Below are positions 9,623-21,279 of a stretch of 64,000 bases of DNA, piece after piece. A program made the position numbers and the translations under genes. How positions within the stretch are numbered: position 1 is the stretch's first letter; every line of letters begins with the position of its first letter. Source of the DNA: Pseudofabraea citricarpa (Eukaryota > Ascomycota > Leotiomycetes > Helotiales > Dermateaceae); assembly GCA_029641185.1 (NCBI GenBank), contig JAPWGK010000003.1, positions 1,922,001-1,986,000 on the forward strand. Reading direction: 5' to 3'. The notes under the pieces were generated by a model. That model had not been told where the DNA came from, searched no databases, and saw only the letters and a program-made list of their open reading frames with translations.

Positions 9623-11621
9623 ATGGGTTGTTCGGGCAGAGTCAAGCAGGCGGATATCCGCCCGGAGCAGAAATGGGACTTCATTGTAAGGGGATCACCA
9701 GTTGCGACGCCGCGGACGAGAGCTAACACGCCGGTATAGAGTTTGAACGATTTCAAGTCGACTTCCTGTCTCGAGCCCTTCGCCTACGGATACCTTTATG
9801 TATCGCTGCTCATCTCAATCGCTGTCTACGCCGTCGATACTTTCACCGCCGTCAACCTTCTCGCCTTCAATAAATGGTCTGGCGAGATCGAACCTAGCAT
9901 TCCTCTTAATGTCTCAAAATGGATCTTCTCCGCCTGTATCATCGCATCGTGGGTCAATCTGGGATTTGAATATCTGCGCGCACTTCGCGTCATGAAGCGC
10001 GGAGCCGTCGCCGAGAGTTACCTCGACTCCCTCGCTGTTCGACTGCAATGTATTCGAATGGGCCAGAATGGACGGGGTTGGAGACGTTTCTTGGTATTTG
10101 CAGAATTGACGAAATCGAAGAAGGGAGCCGAATATGTTGCGCTATTTACATATTTCTCTTTCCAAGGTAGGCGAGGTTGCGTCTCCTAATGTGTGAGTAT
10201 GGCTAACCCTTGCAGCTTGGATTCGTGTTATCTTTTGTTCTGGACCACGTCAAGTCATTAACGCTCTTACGCTGTGGTCGGTCTTCGAGGCCAAGCTTGA
10301 TCCAACCGATACCGACGATGTGGGAGGAGCTCTGGTTCAATTCTTCAAGAACATTGGTATTCTTGCTTCATCCAACCAACAGCAAGCAGTCATTCTTTCC
10401 GGCATGGTCTTCACATTGGTTATCTGGATCTTCGCCGTTTTGAGCTTGTTCTTGGCTTTGCTATTCTACCTTTTCTTCTTGTGGCATTATATTCCAAACG
10501 CCGACGGAGGTCTTGGTGGATACTGCGAGCGAAAGATTAACAGCCGACTGCAGAAGATTGTAAGTGTCAAGATCAACAAGGCCCTCGCCGAGGAGGAACG
10601 CAGAAACCAGAAGGCGGCCGAGAAGGCATCGAAAGCAGGCAAGAACGGAGAGAAGCCAGCAATTCAAGGTCGCCAAGCCACTCTCCCAACTCTGCTCGAC
10701 AGCAAGAATGACGACAAGCTTCCAAATATGCCAATGCTGAGCAGAAACGACACCATGGCCACCCTTCCCGTCTACTCTTCCCGCCCAGGCACCCCAAGTG
10801 GACAGCCGACGCTACCTGCCTTCGAGCTCAGCCAACTGGATCAAAAGAGACCTTTTCCAGCTCGATCGGCTACTGGCGCGTCCAATATTAGTTATGCTTC
10901 CAACGCTCCTCTCATGGGTAACGCTTCAGATATGGGTTATGGAAGAAGCGCCTCACCAGCTCCATCGCTGCCGCCTCTGGACACCAACGGTATGGGCCCA
11001 CAAAGAACCATGACTGGCAGCTCGAACAATAGCCAGTGGGCGAGAGGTACACCTCAACCACAGCCACCTCGAATGCCGAGTGCCATGGGACGTGAATTTA
11101 CTGCAAGCCCTGTTTCGTACAACGACAGCCCAACGGGTGTGTCTCCTGGATCAAATGGACCTCCTCGAAACATCTCGGTTGATAGCTACGGTCGTCCTAT
11201 GCCCCGTGCAATTGCTGATCTTGGTGGCCGATCCATGACACCAGTCAGCGAAGGACGTTATTCTCCAGCACCAGGCGCTCAAATGGGTCGCTCATCACCA
11301 GCACCTCCATTCTCCCCAGTCTATCCTAGCGGAGCCCCATCTTTGGCCAATGGGTATAATCCTGGCATGCGAAGCGCTTCAGCTGCTCCTCAACAACCCC
11401 CGACTTCTGCACCTGGCCCATACCGTAACATGACCGATCCTGGTATGCGTGGACCTCCCCAAGGTGGAGACTACTATGGTAACGCGCCACCAATGCCACG
11501 ACCTGGTACGGCTTCGAGTCAAAGGTCGATGAACAGCCCTGGATTCGGAGGGCCACCAAGGATGGGTAGCCCGGCTAGTTTCAATGGTCGACCCGGTCAG
11601 CAAGGAGGATATAGACAGTAA
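9623..11621 (+). CDS. KCH-family low-affinity potassium transporter (Kch1/Prm6-like)
   Basis: Three exons, 9623-9685, 9740-10166 and 10216-11621, with introns of 54 and 49 bp, encode 631 residues. The N-terminus MGCSGRVKQ..PEQKWDFI, then LNDFKSTSCLEPFAYGYLY and AVYAVDTFTAVNLL, is the signature of fungal KCH proteins. Hydrophobic segments: YLYVSLLISIAVYAVDTF, WIFSACIIASWVNLGF, YVALFTYFSFQAWIRVIF, and a long VILSGMVFTLVIWIF..LLFYLFFLWHYIP, about four transmembrane helices in the first 270 residues. The remaining 350 residues are cytosolic, Pro/Ser/Gly/Met-rich and probably disordered and phosphorylated, starting with a charged helix (KALAEEERRNQKAAEKASK). In yeast, Kch1 and Kch2 mediate K+ influx and activate Ca2+ uptake under pheromone or ER stress. 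The extended tail suggests regulation not shared with yeast. Confidence 0.9.
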
Positions 11622-12043
11622 TGGAATCTCAACAGGAGAAACATAGAGTTGTATATGGGTGTTATTAGTAGGCGGCGAATTGATGCTTTATGACGACCAA
11701 CCAGGGCCTTATTTCCTTTTCCTTTTTACGACCTTGTACTATGGTACCAGCGTTCATTGCGGTCATATTTTTGTTTTCCAATACCGGTCACTGGCGTCTT
11801 ATCTAGCAACTTAGTGCTACTGAATTAAGAGATGAATAGAAACATCTTCAAAAGGACCTGTGCTTTGAATGGGTGATACAGCTAGAAGCAAAATCGGTGT
11901 CTTGTCGGATCATACTCTTTAGAACAGTTCTGAGCGCACAGACTACTACTACTCCTGACGTCATCTGATCCCTCGGATGACAACAAGCCATAAATGGCAG
12001 ACCTCAGTCTTTGAGGTGTGATGACTGACATGAAATAGTCACC
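11622..12043. other. Intergenic
   Basis: 3' untranslated region of the KCH gene followed by the promoter of the next gene. No feature recognised. Confidence 0.5.
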
Positions 12044-12599
12044 ATGAATTCTACACTATCAACGCAACCAACATTGTTTCGGGTCCAGCATGAAAGGTCA
12101 TTCACATACTACGATCCCTATATTGGCTTTGAGGCGAACGGCCTCTACTGGACGGATTATAGTCACTGGTTCAATCCTTTGAAAGTGCGAAGACACTTAA
12201 AATGGAACGATAAATCATCGGAGTTGAGCCCTTTTATATCTCTCTTTGACAACCTGGGTAAGAACACATATAAAGATGCTTAACATACAACGTTAGATAC
12301 TAAGTACTCTTATAGCGGACGCACAAGAACGAGCATCATTTCATCGGCAGAACGGAGACCGTAACGTGTTTATAGCACAGGTTGCGACGTCTGGTTTCGA
12401 GCCATATTGCCTTCCTATTCAATTTTTGGAAGGCCGTATCGACATCAACGGCTGGATACACCCTGAGACAAAGACATTGTTCTTCCCGATGGTGGAGATT
12501 AAGAGGAAATTCTTTATTGATTTCCGGATCGTTCAACGTTCAGAGTGGCTGGCTCTAACTTCTATTCCGCAAGAGATCATCACCCGTATCATTGTCTGA
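12044..12599 (+). CDS. Small protein, putative DUF7587-like domain
   Basis: Two exons, 12044-12257 and 12316-12599, joined across a 58 bp intron (GTAAGA..TATAG, phase 1), give 165 residues. Motifs in order: LFRVQHERSFTYYD near residue 11, FISLFDNLADAQERA near 63, VFIAQVATSGFE, and a hydrophobic C-terminus. The order 'LFRV..S' then 'S-F/L-F-D-N-L-x-x-A-x-x-x-A' resembles fungal DUF7587-type proteins found in large lineage-specific families, and loosely the first two motifs of ADP-ribosyltransferase-like folds, although I cannot place a catalytic Glu securely. No signal peptide. The intron with an in-frame join argues that the gene is real; function unknown. Confidence 0.6.
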
Positions 12600-12963
12600 T
12601 GTACAAGGCATTATGTATACCGAACGTGTCTAGAATGTTGAAAACGCTTAATGAATCGATTATAAGGCTTGGAAATCATGAAGTCGCAATGTGACCATGA
12701 CTAAGATCTGGCAAGTGTCTGATTGTAAGCGCTTTCAGCAGGAGTAACCTCTTGAGAGAGAAGGCATCGTGATCGATATCTTCTCAAACAAGGCGATTGC
12801 GGTGTACATAGGCAGATTTTCCATACCATGCCAATAGCAGGATCTACAGGTAAGAGGGGTACAAGTGTCAAAAACAACCAAGTACTAATGTGATAACTTA
12901 TATCGTGATAGCGATCAAGGACTGCACTCTTGTCCGTCGTACTGATCAATCAAGCCTCCCATA
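12600..12963. other. Intergenic, convergent
   Basis: 364 bp between two 3' ends. Nothing recognised. Confidence 0.5.
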
Positions 12964-13716
12964 CTAAAGAAACCCACCCTTGAGATATGGCTCTCTTTCT
13001 GCCGCAACCTCTGCGCTAGGATTTACCTTCACACTTTGCATTACATAGGATGAACCGACAGCATTCTTAACGTCTGCGCAATCCACCACGCTTATCAACG
13101 AGCCCAGCAACGAAAGATCCCCTTCCAGAAATGCGCGCAAGGCTAGGAATGGCTGCCACGTCTCGATAAAGCTCCTGCTTACCGAGAAGGTCTTCCACGA
13201 CGAATGCCTGCTGCACGAAGAGCAGATGGTAGGGAGGAACAAGCTGGCGATGAACCCGCGCTGTCTTTGATAATCGGCGTCGATCAATTCCAACGGCAGA
13301 AGCTTGATGACCTCCTGCAACGGTGCTCGCGCCGCTTCCGGATCGGCGTCTTCCCTCGAGAGCAGAATGACTTCTTCGCACGTCATGCATGCTAGCACGA
13401 TGTGCGATTCCCAAATGCCGGTGAGGATAGGATCGCCCATCTCGATTTCGTGTCGCTGTGAAACTGCGGCGTTGGAAAGCGCAGCGCTATGGCAGAGCTG
13501 TGTAGATTTAGCGAGTATTTGTATCGTCGGAATACTACCGTACCTAGGCAAGTAGATAGTGCGGGCAGCGTGGATAATAATACTTGCCAGGCAAGCGGCA
13601 CTAGAAACTTTAATTTGACGATGTTTTGCTTGGTGCCGAGAGACCACGTGATACAATGGCACAATATCCAGCGGCGAGAGAACAATGACATTTGTGCGTT
13701 TGGGCAAACGGGACAC
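12964..13716 (-). pseudogene. Regulator-like fragment without start (probable remnant)
   Basis: A 250-codon open frame with stop at 12964-12966. It opens after an in-frame TGA just above 13716 and has no ATG until 13440-13438 (MGDPILTG), although the upstream part reads like protein (SIIIHAARTIYLPR, LCHSAALSNAA). The composition and motifs such as LCHSAALS and IWESHIVLACMTCEEVILL recall the C-terminal half of fungal Zn2Cys6 regulators, but no zinc cluster is present upstream, where the sequence turns A+T-rich. Either a truncated relic or a 158-residue protein from the ATG at 13440. The family assignment is weak. Confidence 0.35.
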
Positions 13717-15176
13717 CGATTTCGCTCATAGCGGCATGCTATAACTGCCTTTGTGCCTGGTGATTCTGACGAGTCTGATCTTGGTGTCTATCATTACCCT
13801 TCGTCTTTCGAGTTGATCTTTCAAAGCTACGAATACGCTTCCTACTTATCATTCTGGTCAGAAGTGTCGCTAAGGAACTACCGTCGCTTACCTGTATGTC
13901 TATCTCTACCTTACCTTATGTAACTTCTCTAGAACTGTTTATTATCTAGTCACGATATATGAGAGGTATTACTTTAGTAAAAGAAGGTTCTTATGCTGTA
14001 ATGATTAATTTTTAAGACGTTTGTATAAGTCTACGTATCAAGATAATATTTGTCAAAAGCTTTTGGGTTTTTAGCTTTATATAAGCAAGAACTTACTTGA
14101 GAATTATATAAATCTTAGTCGAGATAAGCGGAAACAAAAACTTGAGGAGTAGAGAGAGAGAGAGAGAGAGAGCATTTTATTAGCGCACCTGAGGATAGCA
14201 CCTGCTTTGAATCGAAGGCACTTCTGTTTCTCCTGCGCCAGGCGCTCTCATATAGCGGCTCGGGAGGGATACATGGAGGATCCTTAGGTTCGCCCGTTTG
14301 TGCATTTTAAATCGAAAGGACAGGCTACCTCCTCTCCCCGTGGGAAAATATCATGTAAAAGAAGAACTTGCTTATAATCCGCCTTTTGCTTCTTGTATCT
14401 CACCTTAATGACTTGATTGGCTATTATTTATCGTGTATTTGAGGGTATACTCTTATCCCTTTATAACACTAATGATAATATTTCTCTTTATACTTTCTAT
14501 CTCTTTATGCGGATCCGAAGAAAGAGAGGACTTATGTATATAACCTAGAAGAAAACTCTGATCTTCTAGCCATTCTTATTACTTAACCTGCTTGTGATAT
14601 CTCTTGATCTAGAAATATATTAAATTGATATCAAATTTAATATATTAGTACTAGGATCACATTAGTTCTATAACTAGTCTGAGTAAGCGAGGGATACTTA
14701 TCTTGTGCTACGTTTTCCAGAGTATAGTTAATTAATCAGTTATTACCATAACCAATTTATATCTCCTACGAGTATACTCACTCACCCGATGATACCAACA
14801 ATTAGTTACCTAGATAGTGTTTGATACCAAATAACTAAACCCCTCTTAGTCCTAATCTTTTAGCCCTTATTATCAAACCTACCCATCCTGTTATAGCCTT
14901 TCGTCTAGAGATATATTGAACGAATACCCGATTTCCAATACCAACCCGACAGTGTCCAACACCGAAGAGACGATCCCCTAAACAATCGAGGTCAAGAGCC
15001 TGGTGCTTGACGCGCTATGGGTAAACCTCGGCCGGATGACGTATAATTCCGGATCATGGCCCGTGCTCAAGCTTAATATTATTTCCTTATCGTTATAAAC
15101 AGCTCTTTATCCTCCATCATCTCTCTCACGTCTGCACGTCGACATCCCCCAAATTTCAAAACACTTCGACGTCGAC
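13717..15176. other. A+T-rich intergenic stretch
   Basis: From about 13,900 to 15,050 the base composition drops to clearly A+T-rich, with many stops in all frames, probably an old decayed repeat. Unlike the large block at 37.7-51 kb it keeps TpG and CpA. It contains a (GA)n tract at 14152-14172. Confidence 0.5.
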
Positions 15177-15745
15177 ATGATGAAGCGCTCCTCGAGTGAT
15201 CTGGTCCGAGGCACCCCTGACGATCCGCCTGATCGCTTCCCGGTACGTGAATTCTTAGCGCGCCTGCTCCAGCTTTTATAACCCTCCCCCGCGCAATCTC
15301 AACCTCAACCTCAACTAACTTGGGTTCCCGACACAGGAAAATCAGGATACGAAATCGCCTCCACCATATCACGCCCTGATGCCTTTAAATTACCAGCAGC
15401 CGGGACTCCATCCCAAGATGCGTGCTGAGCCGCGCGCTCAGGATGAAGAACGATTCATGCCCGTGGGCATTCACCCAATGCAACGCCGAGGCAACGCGGT
15501 AGAATATGAAGGGTGTGAGTGTGGGGGGTGTAGGGGATGTGGCTGCGCCTGGGAGGGCTACAGAGGAGGATCTCTCAGCTGCGATTATCCGACTCTGCGT
15601 TATCCGATAGTAACCTACCTACTTGTCATGGTCGCGTTACTCCTTCTCGCTGGGCTACTTTTCCTCGTGTATTGGAATCCGCCCAAGGTATGTGGCTTCT
15701 CCAAGGTCGTTCGTTGGGGGCTTAGCTAACTTCACGGAAAAGTAA
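15177..15745 (+). CDS. Small Cys-rich single-pass membrane protein
   Basis: Exons 15177-15242 and 15337-15687; a third exon holding only the stop is likely (TAA at 15743-15745 directly after a 55 bp intron 15688-15742 with GCTAAC branch and AAAAG acceptor). The spliced product is 139 residues ending WNPPK. If that intron is kept, the frame adds 13 residues ending WGLS. The protein has a Pro-rich cytosolic-type N-terminus (SPPPYHALMP), a Cys/Gly cluster CECGGCRGCGCAW near residue 97, and one C-terminal transmembrane helix (IVTYLLVMVALLLLAGLLFLVYW), so it looks tail-anchored. Two adjacent ATGs (15177, 15180) could start it. No family recognised. Confidence 0.65.
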
Positions 15746-16775
15746 AGGCTTAATTGAAGGGTTTGGGCTTTGACATGGTTGCAGCAAGGCTTGCATTCTT
15801 GCTGCATTCTGGAGTTGGCTGGGCTGTCTTTCGAGTTTGGTCCCTTGACATAAGAGAAGCATAGCGCTGGGGTTTGGTTGGCATGGCATGGCATTGCATG
15901 GTTGGTCTGGAGTTATGGAATGGGGATAGCATGGTGCTGGAGTTACGGCTCAGATTACGATACCCTGGGATTGATACTGCGAATGCCAAAATGAGCACTT
16001 GAACTACAACCACTTGTGTCCTTGATTTGGTGAATACAAACGATCCCCCTTCTCATCTGACGCCTAGTACGACGATATGTCTACTCTCTGCCTTTTATTC
16101 GATCCGCATGCATCCATCTACTAAGCATATCACCTTTCTGCGCTGAGAAATAAGCAAGGTATATAACCTTGATATAATTGCTATTGTGAGATATACTTGC
16201 CATGTAAGGTTTTCTGTATATAGGTTTATAAGAGCGCTCATGTTTGAGTTTACCTTGTATCATCTATTTTACTTTTTGCATCCTTATGATATATAAGTAT
16301 ATTGTCTGATCGGATGACTTGTATTAGATTGCATGTTAGATAGGTAGGTGGGCAACCAAGCCCATCTCGCGTTTACTCTGTTTAGAGAATCCTTGATTTC
16401 TTTCTATCGCTATCTAGAGCTGTGATTATGTCTCTCTCGTCTTATGTTAGCTATGTTGCGTCCTTTGACTTGGATAGGGCTACTGGACTTGTATAGGTAT
16501 ATCTGTGGAGGGAGTTTCTCATTTGATTCACCGCTTAGAGACTGTCTCTTAGACGATCAAGTTTATAAACCTATCTTAGATGCTAATGAATAAGCTATAA
16601 GGGAGGTATGCATATGCATATGCATATAAGAACTTCTTTGCACCTTAAAATGTGATATAAGAAACGTGGGAATGGTACGTATATACATGAGCGAAAGCCA
16701 AATCTAAATCCGATCTATCAACTCTAGACTCTAACCCCTCTTTCTTTCTTTCTTCTAGCCAGCTCTTCCCTCTTC
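15746..16775. other. Intergenic, convergent
   Basis: 1 kb of moderately A+T-rich DNA with imperfect GGCATG runs near 15880-15900 and a palindromic GCATAT run at 16607-16627. No gene seen. Confidence 0.5.
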
Positions 16776-18029
16776 TCAAGCAAAGACCTTCTTCAACGCC
16801 TCGCACATAAACGTGATCGTGTCCCTGCCCTGCTGCAGCACAGCATCCATAGCCAGGAACGGATGCGGCATGCCCTTCATGATCTTCAGATCGACCTCGA
16901 CCCCATACTTGGCCAGCTTCCCCGCATACGCCACGCCCTCGCTCCTCAGGACATCCAACTCGCCAACGACGACGAGCGCGCTCGGCTGCTGGGCCCAGTG
17001 CTCGCCATCCTCGTACAGCAGCGGACTAGCCTCAGGCTCGCCCCACGTCTTCTCGTCCGGCAGGTAGTGCTTCCGGTACCAGAGCATCTTGACGGCCGGC
17101 AGCGCGGCCGTGAACTCGTTCTCGCCCCACGACGACTGCGTCGTCCCTGTGGCCGTGTTGTCCGTCACCGGCACGATCAGCAGCTGCACGAGAAACCGAG
17201 GGATGCTCGTTGTTGACAGCGCTTTGTGGCACATGATCGCTGCGAGGTTCCCGCCTGCGGATGACCCGCCGATGGCGGCTTTGTGCTTGTTGATGCCCAG
17301 CTGCGAGATGGTTGGTGTGCTGAAGATCCAGAGGAGCGCTTCCCAGGAGTCGTGCACTGCTGCTGGGTAGGGATCTTCTGGGGCGAGTCTGTGAGTGCGT
17401 GTTAGCTTTTTCTTCTTCTTTCTTTCTGTCTTCTTTTCTTCCATTTTTCTTCCTCCTCTTCTTCTTTTCTTCTATCCCGTCTTTTGCTGCTTTTACAGGT
17501 GTGGGTTTAAGGTTCTGGCTCTGACTGAGAGATTCATCTCACATGCCCAGGAAAGAACGTAGAAACAGAACAAGGAACAAGAACAAAAAATAAGTAGAGA
17601 AGACGGAAGGAAATGCACATACCGATAGTCCACCGTCACCACCACGCAGCCCCCTCGATTGCACAGGTGCGAGCACACCGTGTTCTCGGTATCGATATTC
17701 CCCAGCACCCAGCCTCCGCCGTGGTAGTAGACCATGACGGGCCATCCCTCAGCGGGCTTCTCTCCCGAGGGCGTGAAGACGCGCACCTGCACTTCGGGAC
17801 CTGCTGTCTCGACGCGTGTGATGCTGTAGTCTTTGATCGAGCCCACGGGGAGCTGCGGTCCCCCGCCAGGGATCAAGATTCCTGAACTGCGAGATGCTGC
17901 CACGGGCTGGTAGTGCACCTGCTGGTTGTTGATTATGTGCGTGTTGTAGAAGGTCTTGTATACTGGATCGAGGCGTGACTCGATGCTGGCGTGTAGCGGG
18001 TACGGCGGTTGTGGTTGTGGTTGTGCCAT
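16776..18029 (-). CDS. Alpha/beta-hydrolase fold-3 esterase (HSL family)
   Basis: Two exons, 18029-17623 and 17388-16776, split by a 234 bp pyrimidine-rich intron (GTATGT..CACAG, phase 2), give 339 residues. Residues 103-106 are HGGG, the oxyanion-hole motif of hormone-sensitive-lipase-type esterases. VTVDYRLAPEDPYPAA follows at 131-146; GGSSAGG at 176-182 carries nucleophile Ser179; Asp281 (in ELDVLRSEG) and His311 (in MPHPF) complete the triad. All catalytic elements are intact. Such enzymes hydrolyse short-chain esters or lactones and often serve in secondary or xenobiotic metabolism. No signal peptide, so likely cytosolic. I chose the ATG at 18029 (MAQPQPQPPYP); an upstream in-frame region is made of simple repeats. 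The intron is unusually long for this window. Confidence 0.9.
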
Positions 18030-18652
18030 TTTGATGTTGTGCAGTTGGTGCCAGAGAGAGATGTGTATTTGAATTGAATTGAAGTGAAGTGAAGTGAAGT
18101 GAAAAGAAGTGAATTGGTATAAGAAATTAATCAATCATGAAGTGAGTAGAAGTACACTAGTTCAAGAAATTCTCTTGGTTCGAATTTCTCGTCGTCCCAA
18201 ACTTGGGGCCTTTTAGGTGGGATGGAAGGAGGGATGGAGGGGTTAAGTGTAGTTAGTGCTTTGTTGGCGGGCTTTTAGTAAGTGGGATGGGGATGAACCG
18301 AGGGAGGATATAAGCTAGAGATGGAGCTAAGATAAGAGCTCTGGGATCTTGTCTTTTAAGCTTTTATGGGTCTGCACTGGCTCGCACTGGCTCTGGGGAT
18401 GCTAGACTTTTCCGGAACTATGAACGCCTGGTGTGGTGATTGGTTCCTTGGATCTGTTCCTCGCCGGCACCTTTCTAATCAAGTAAAAATTTAGCTCCGT
18501 GGGATTGACTTGATTGAGTCCCCCATCCATCTCCTTTTTGATTTTATATATACTCACTCACTCACCCACTCACCAATACCGAAGTACAGCTAGCCGAATG
18601 GGAAAAAGGGGCCAAGGCTACAAGCGATATCGCTTTGTCCCGGAGAAAGTCA
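18030..18652. promoter_or_regulatory. Promoter of the esterase gene; 3' end of the C2H2 gene
   Basis: Upstream of the minus-strand esterase start lies a GAAGT(G) pentamer array (about 18081-18112). Nothing else recognised. Confidence 0.45.
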
Positions 18653-20883
18653 TCATCGACTTGGCGTTGATGGAATAATATCCACCAATCTTCCCAGCGT
18701 TGAGTACGCCTCCTGTAACAACTCCCACCGACAATCCTCGAGACTTTCTCTCACGGTTAAAATCAGTCCTTTTGTTCGATTGGCTCCTTTGACCTCTCGC
18801 ACACTCCCTACCATGGCCGTCCTCATCCCGACCAGATACTCCTCGGCGCCTATCACGGGTTCATGGTCCACTCGTCCTTCCGTCACGAATCCATAGGCCC
18901 AGACGACGAGCGTCGCGTGGTAGAGACACCATGGTCTAAGACTTATATTATCCTCTCGCGCAATATACTTTCTCCCTGTGAAGAGGATTTCTTGGATCAG
19001 GAGGAGTGAGTGATTGAGCGCTTTTCGAGCTTCTGCTTTCTCACTCCATGCTCGGATCCTGCTATTTGCTTTCGACCTGTCACTTGTGGATAATAGGTTA
19101 CCGAGTAATGATGGTGCGCCTGCTACGATGTGGATATCCATTATGCTTGTGTAGATGGAAACGTGGGCCATTCTATAGAGTGGTCGCGCAGCATCGAGAC
19201 AGAGTGACGACGTCTGGGACAACAAAGAGAACGACCAAGTATCTATCGCGCGATCGATTATCTCTCTCCAATCTTCAATCAGTGGCGTCGAGCTTTCCGC
19301 CGACATCAAGCGGCCGGTCCCTACACCAAGAGTCGAAGAATCCTTCGCTTGTAGATTGAAGGTAATGCTATACAAGCCATGGAGAAGGATGAACCTCGAA
19401 TAAGCCGAGCACGAAGCTGGAACTGGGTGTTTCCCGAGTAAAGACCTTAAAACGGGCAAGAAATGCAGAGGTTCGCCGCTCTGTCGATCTAGTTCAGCCC
19501 ATACTTCTGGCGACGAGGCATCCCACTGCGAGTCTGGACACGGAAGTGATAATCGAATATCGCTAACCGACAATACTGGTGTGTGCCCGAACAGCGATGA
19601 ATGCTGAGCATCCATAATAAAGGCGAAGAAGGCCGTCCGACGTGAGGACTCACTCTCTGCCCATTGTCTCCATGATCGCTCCATGGTGGTGGAGTGCTCT
19701 TTTTCCGTCGCACGAGTTGTCGTGTACGCACTTCCTCGCCGCATCAACGTGATTATCGCACCATGGAATATATGAGCTAGCTCGTGGTGTCTTCTCGTCG
19801 AGAACATCTTCCCATGAGCTTGGATTAAGAGTAAAGCTTGCAAGCACCAGAGTGGCGCCGGTGGTTCAAGCGTCTCATTTTTACAGACCCACCACCGGAG
19901 ATGGTCATGTACTTTGGTCGTGATCTCGAAAAGTGCTGAATCTGGTGATAGTGTCGACCCAAGGGTAATTATTGCTGCAAGGAGTAGTGGTGGGATTTCA
20001 GCAGGTACCATAGTCGCGCGATGAAATATTGGAAAGTGTGGGTGGTAATTGATAAAGTACAGCTCATAAAATCCCGCGAGGTTGCTTGGCAAAAACCACT
20101 GACTGTCGAGTACATCCTGAGATAACCCTCCAAGGCTTGAACGGAGCTTTGATGATACTGTCACCCATGGACTCTCTTCAGACGACAAAATTGAAGAATC
20201 TTTTGGTTGCAGGTGAGGATGATAGACAGGTTCCGATCCACTTTCATATTCATGCGCAGATGGAGTATCCTGCAGTACGTCTCCAAAGAACCAGTCCATA
20301 TCACTTGGAACATCTTGAAATTCTGCAGACGCGTCAAAGAAAAAAGGGTTGACCTTGGACAGACCAAAATCGAAGTCCTGAAGCGATGGATCGATAAAGC
20401 TGGCCTGCTTTTCAATCGCCGCAGCGGGAGCAGCAGCCACCGAAGAGTCAATTGCTTCTGGATACTCGTTTGCTGGCTGAACAGTTGGAGTTGGGTAGAA
20501 GTCTTCTAAAACATTTAAAATCTGAGGTTCCGACGATACAGGCGACTCTTCTTTTTCGCTGGGCGGAGAACTCTCTTCTAGCTTGGCTCTTACAACACCA
20601 CCGGTGCTGCGATAATGCATGCCCTTCTCATGTCTTTTCATATGCCGCTGAAGCAAATCCGAGCGCACGAATTCCTTTGGACATTTCGTACAGGAGAAGA
20701 CTTGCTTTGGACGATCTAGATCGCTATCAGCACGGATAAGACCAACTCCACCAGTCTCCGGCTGGAACGCTTACGATTCAGGCGATGGCGTGAAAGGTGC
20801 TCGGAGCGAAGAAAGCTCTTGTGACAGTCGGAACAGGAGTACGACCTTTTGTGTTCGTGCACCGGCACTTCAAACTCAGCCAT
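18653..20883 (-). CDS. C2H2 zinc-finger regulator with fungal-specific transcription factor domain
   Basis: Exon 1 is 20883-20775 and exon 2 is 20715-18653, with a 59 bp intron whose acceptor (ATCTAG) restores the second His of finger 1: the join gives SRHRLN-H-RPKQ. The 723-residue product starts with two adjacent C2H2 fingers, CSDCHKSFLRSEHLSRHRLNH and CTKCPKEFVRSDLLQRHMKRH (residues 17-65), then an acidic, Ser/Pro-rich linker, then a large helical region from about residue 210 (LAGFYELYFINYHPHFPIFHR) typical of the fungal middle homology region. This two-finger plus fungal_trans layout is common in ascomycete pathway-specific activators. Its position beside the SMP-30-like enzyme and the NCS1 transporter suggests it controls them. 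Another in-frame acceptor (GTGGAG) would leave a 29 bp intron and no His, so I rejected it. Confidence 0.88.
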
Positions 20884-21279
20884 GTTTTTTGATTGACGGG
20901 AATTTCTTTCTTGCTTCGTTCGTTACACAATAGTGTACATGTGGATGGGGTGAGTCGTGAATGCGGAGAAAAGGGACTGCCCAGGTGAATCTAACGGCGT
21001 GGGGGTCATGGGGGTCACCGGCAGCCTCGTCCAAGCCTAATCCTTGAGGCAATACACTTGGCGACAGCTTCCCCTCTCGCCCAAGTCCACTTTTGAGACT
21101 AGCACCAGTAAGTATTGGATTGACTTTGACAACAATGTTGGATTGACTTTGGGGAAGAGAACTCTGCCTGTGGTCAACGGGTCTTCTCAAAACATCACAG
21201 ACATCACATACTTCACTGTTTCTTCGGAGTTTGGCAGAAGTCACTATACAGTGATTAATCCCTCGTTTATTAGCGATCC
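20884..21279. promoter_or_regulatory. Promoter of the C2H2 gene
   Basis: 396 bp between the C2H2 start and the 3' end of the SMP-30-like gene; both genes run leftward. No specific sites assigned. Confidence 0.45.

Noticed and set aside
13900..15050. Second RIP block
   Set aside because: A+T-rich, but TpG and CpA are still common, so it does not share the signature of the large block; it may be old repeat DNA or merely A+T-rich spacer.
18170..18200. GGTTCGAATTTC, resembling a tRNA B-box
   Set aside because: No matching A-box or cloverleaf arms could be drawn around it.
20697..20774. Alternative splice site GTGGAG for the C2H2 gene
   Set aside because: It would give a 29 bp intron and leave the first zinc finger without its second His; the acceptor at 20716 fits both length and motif.
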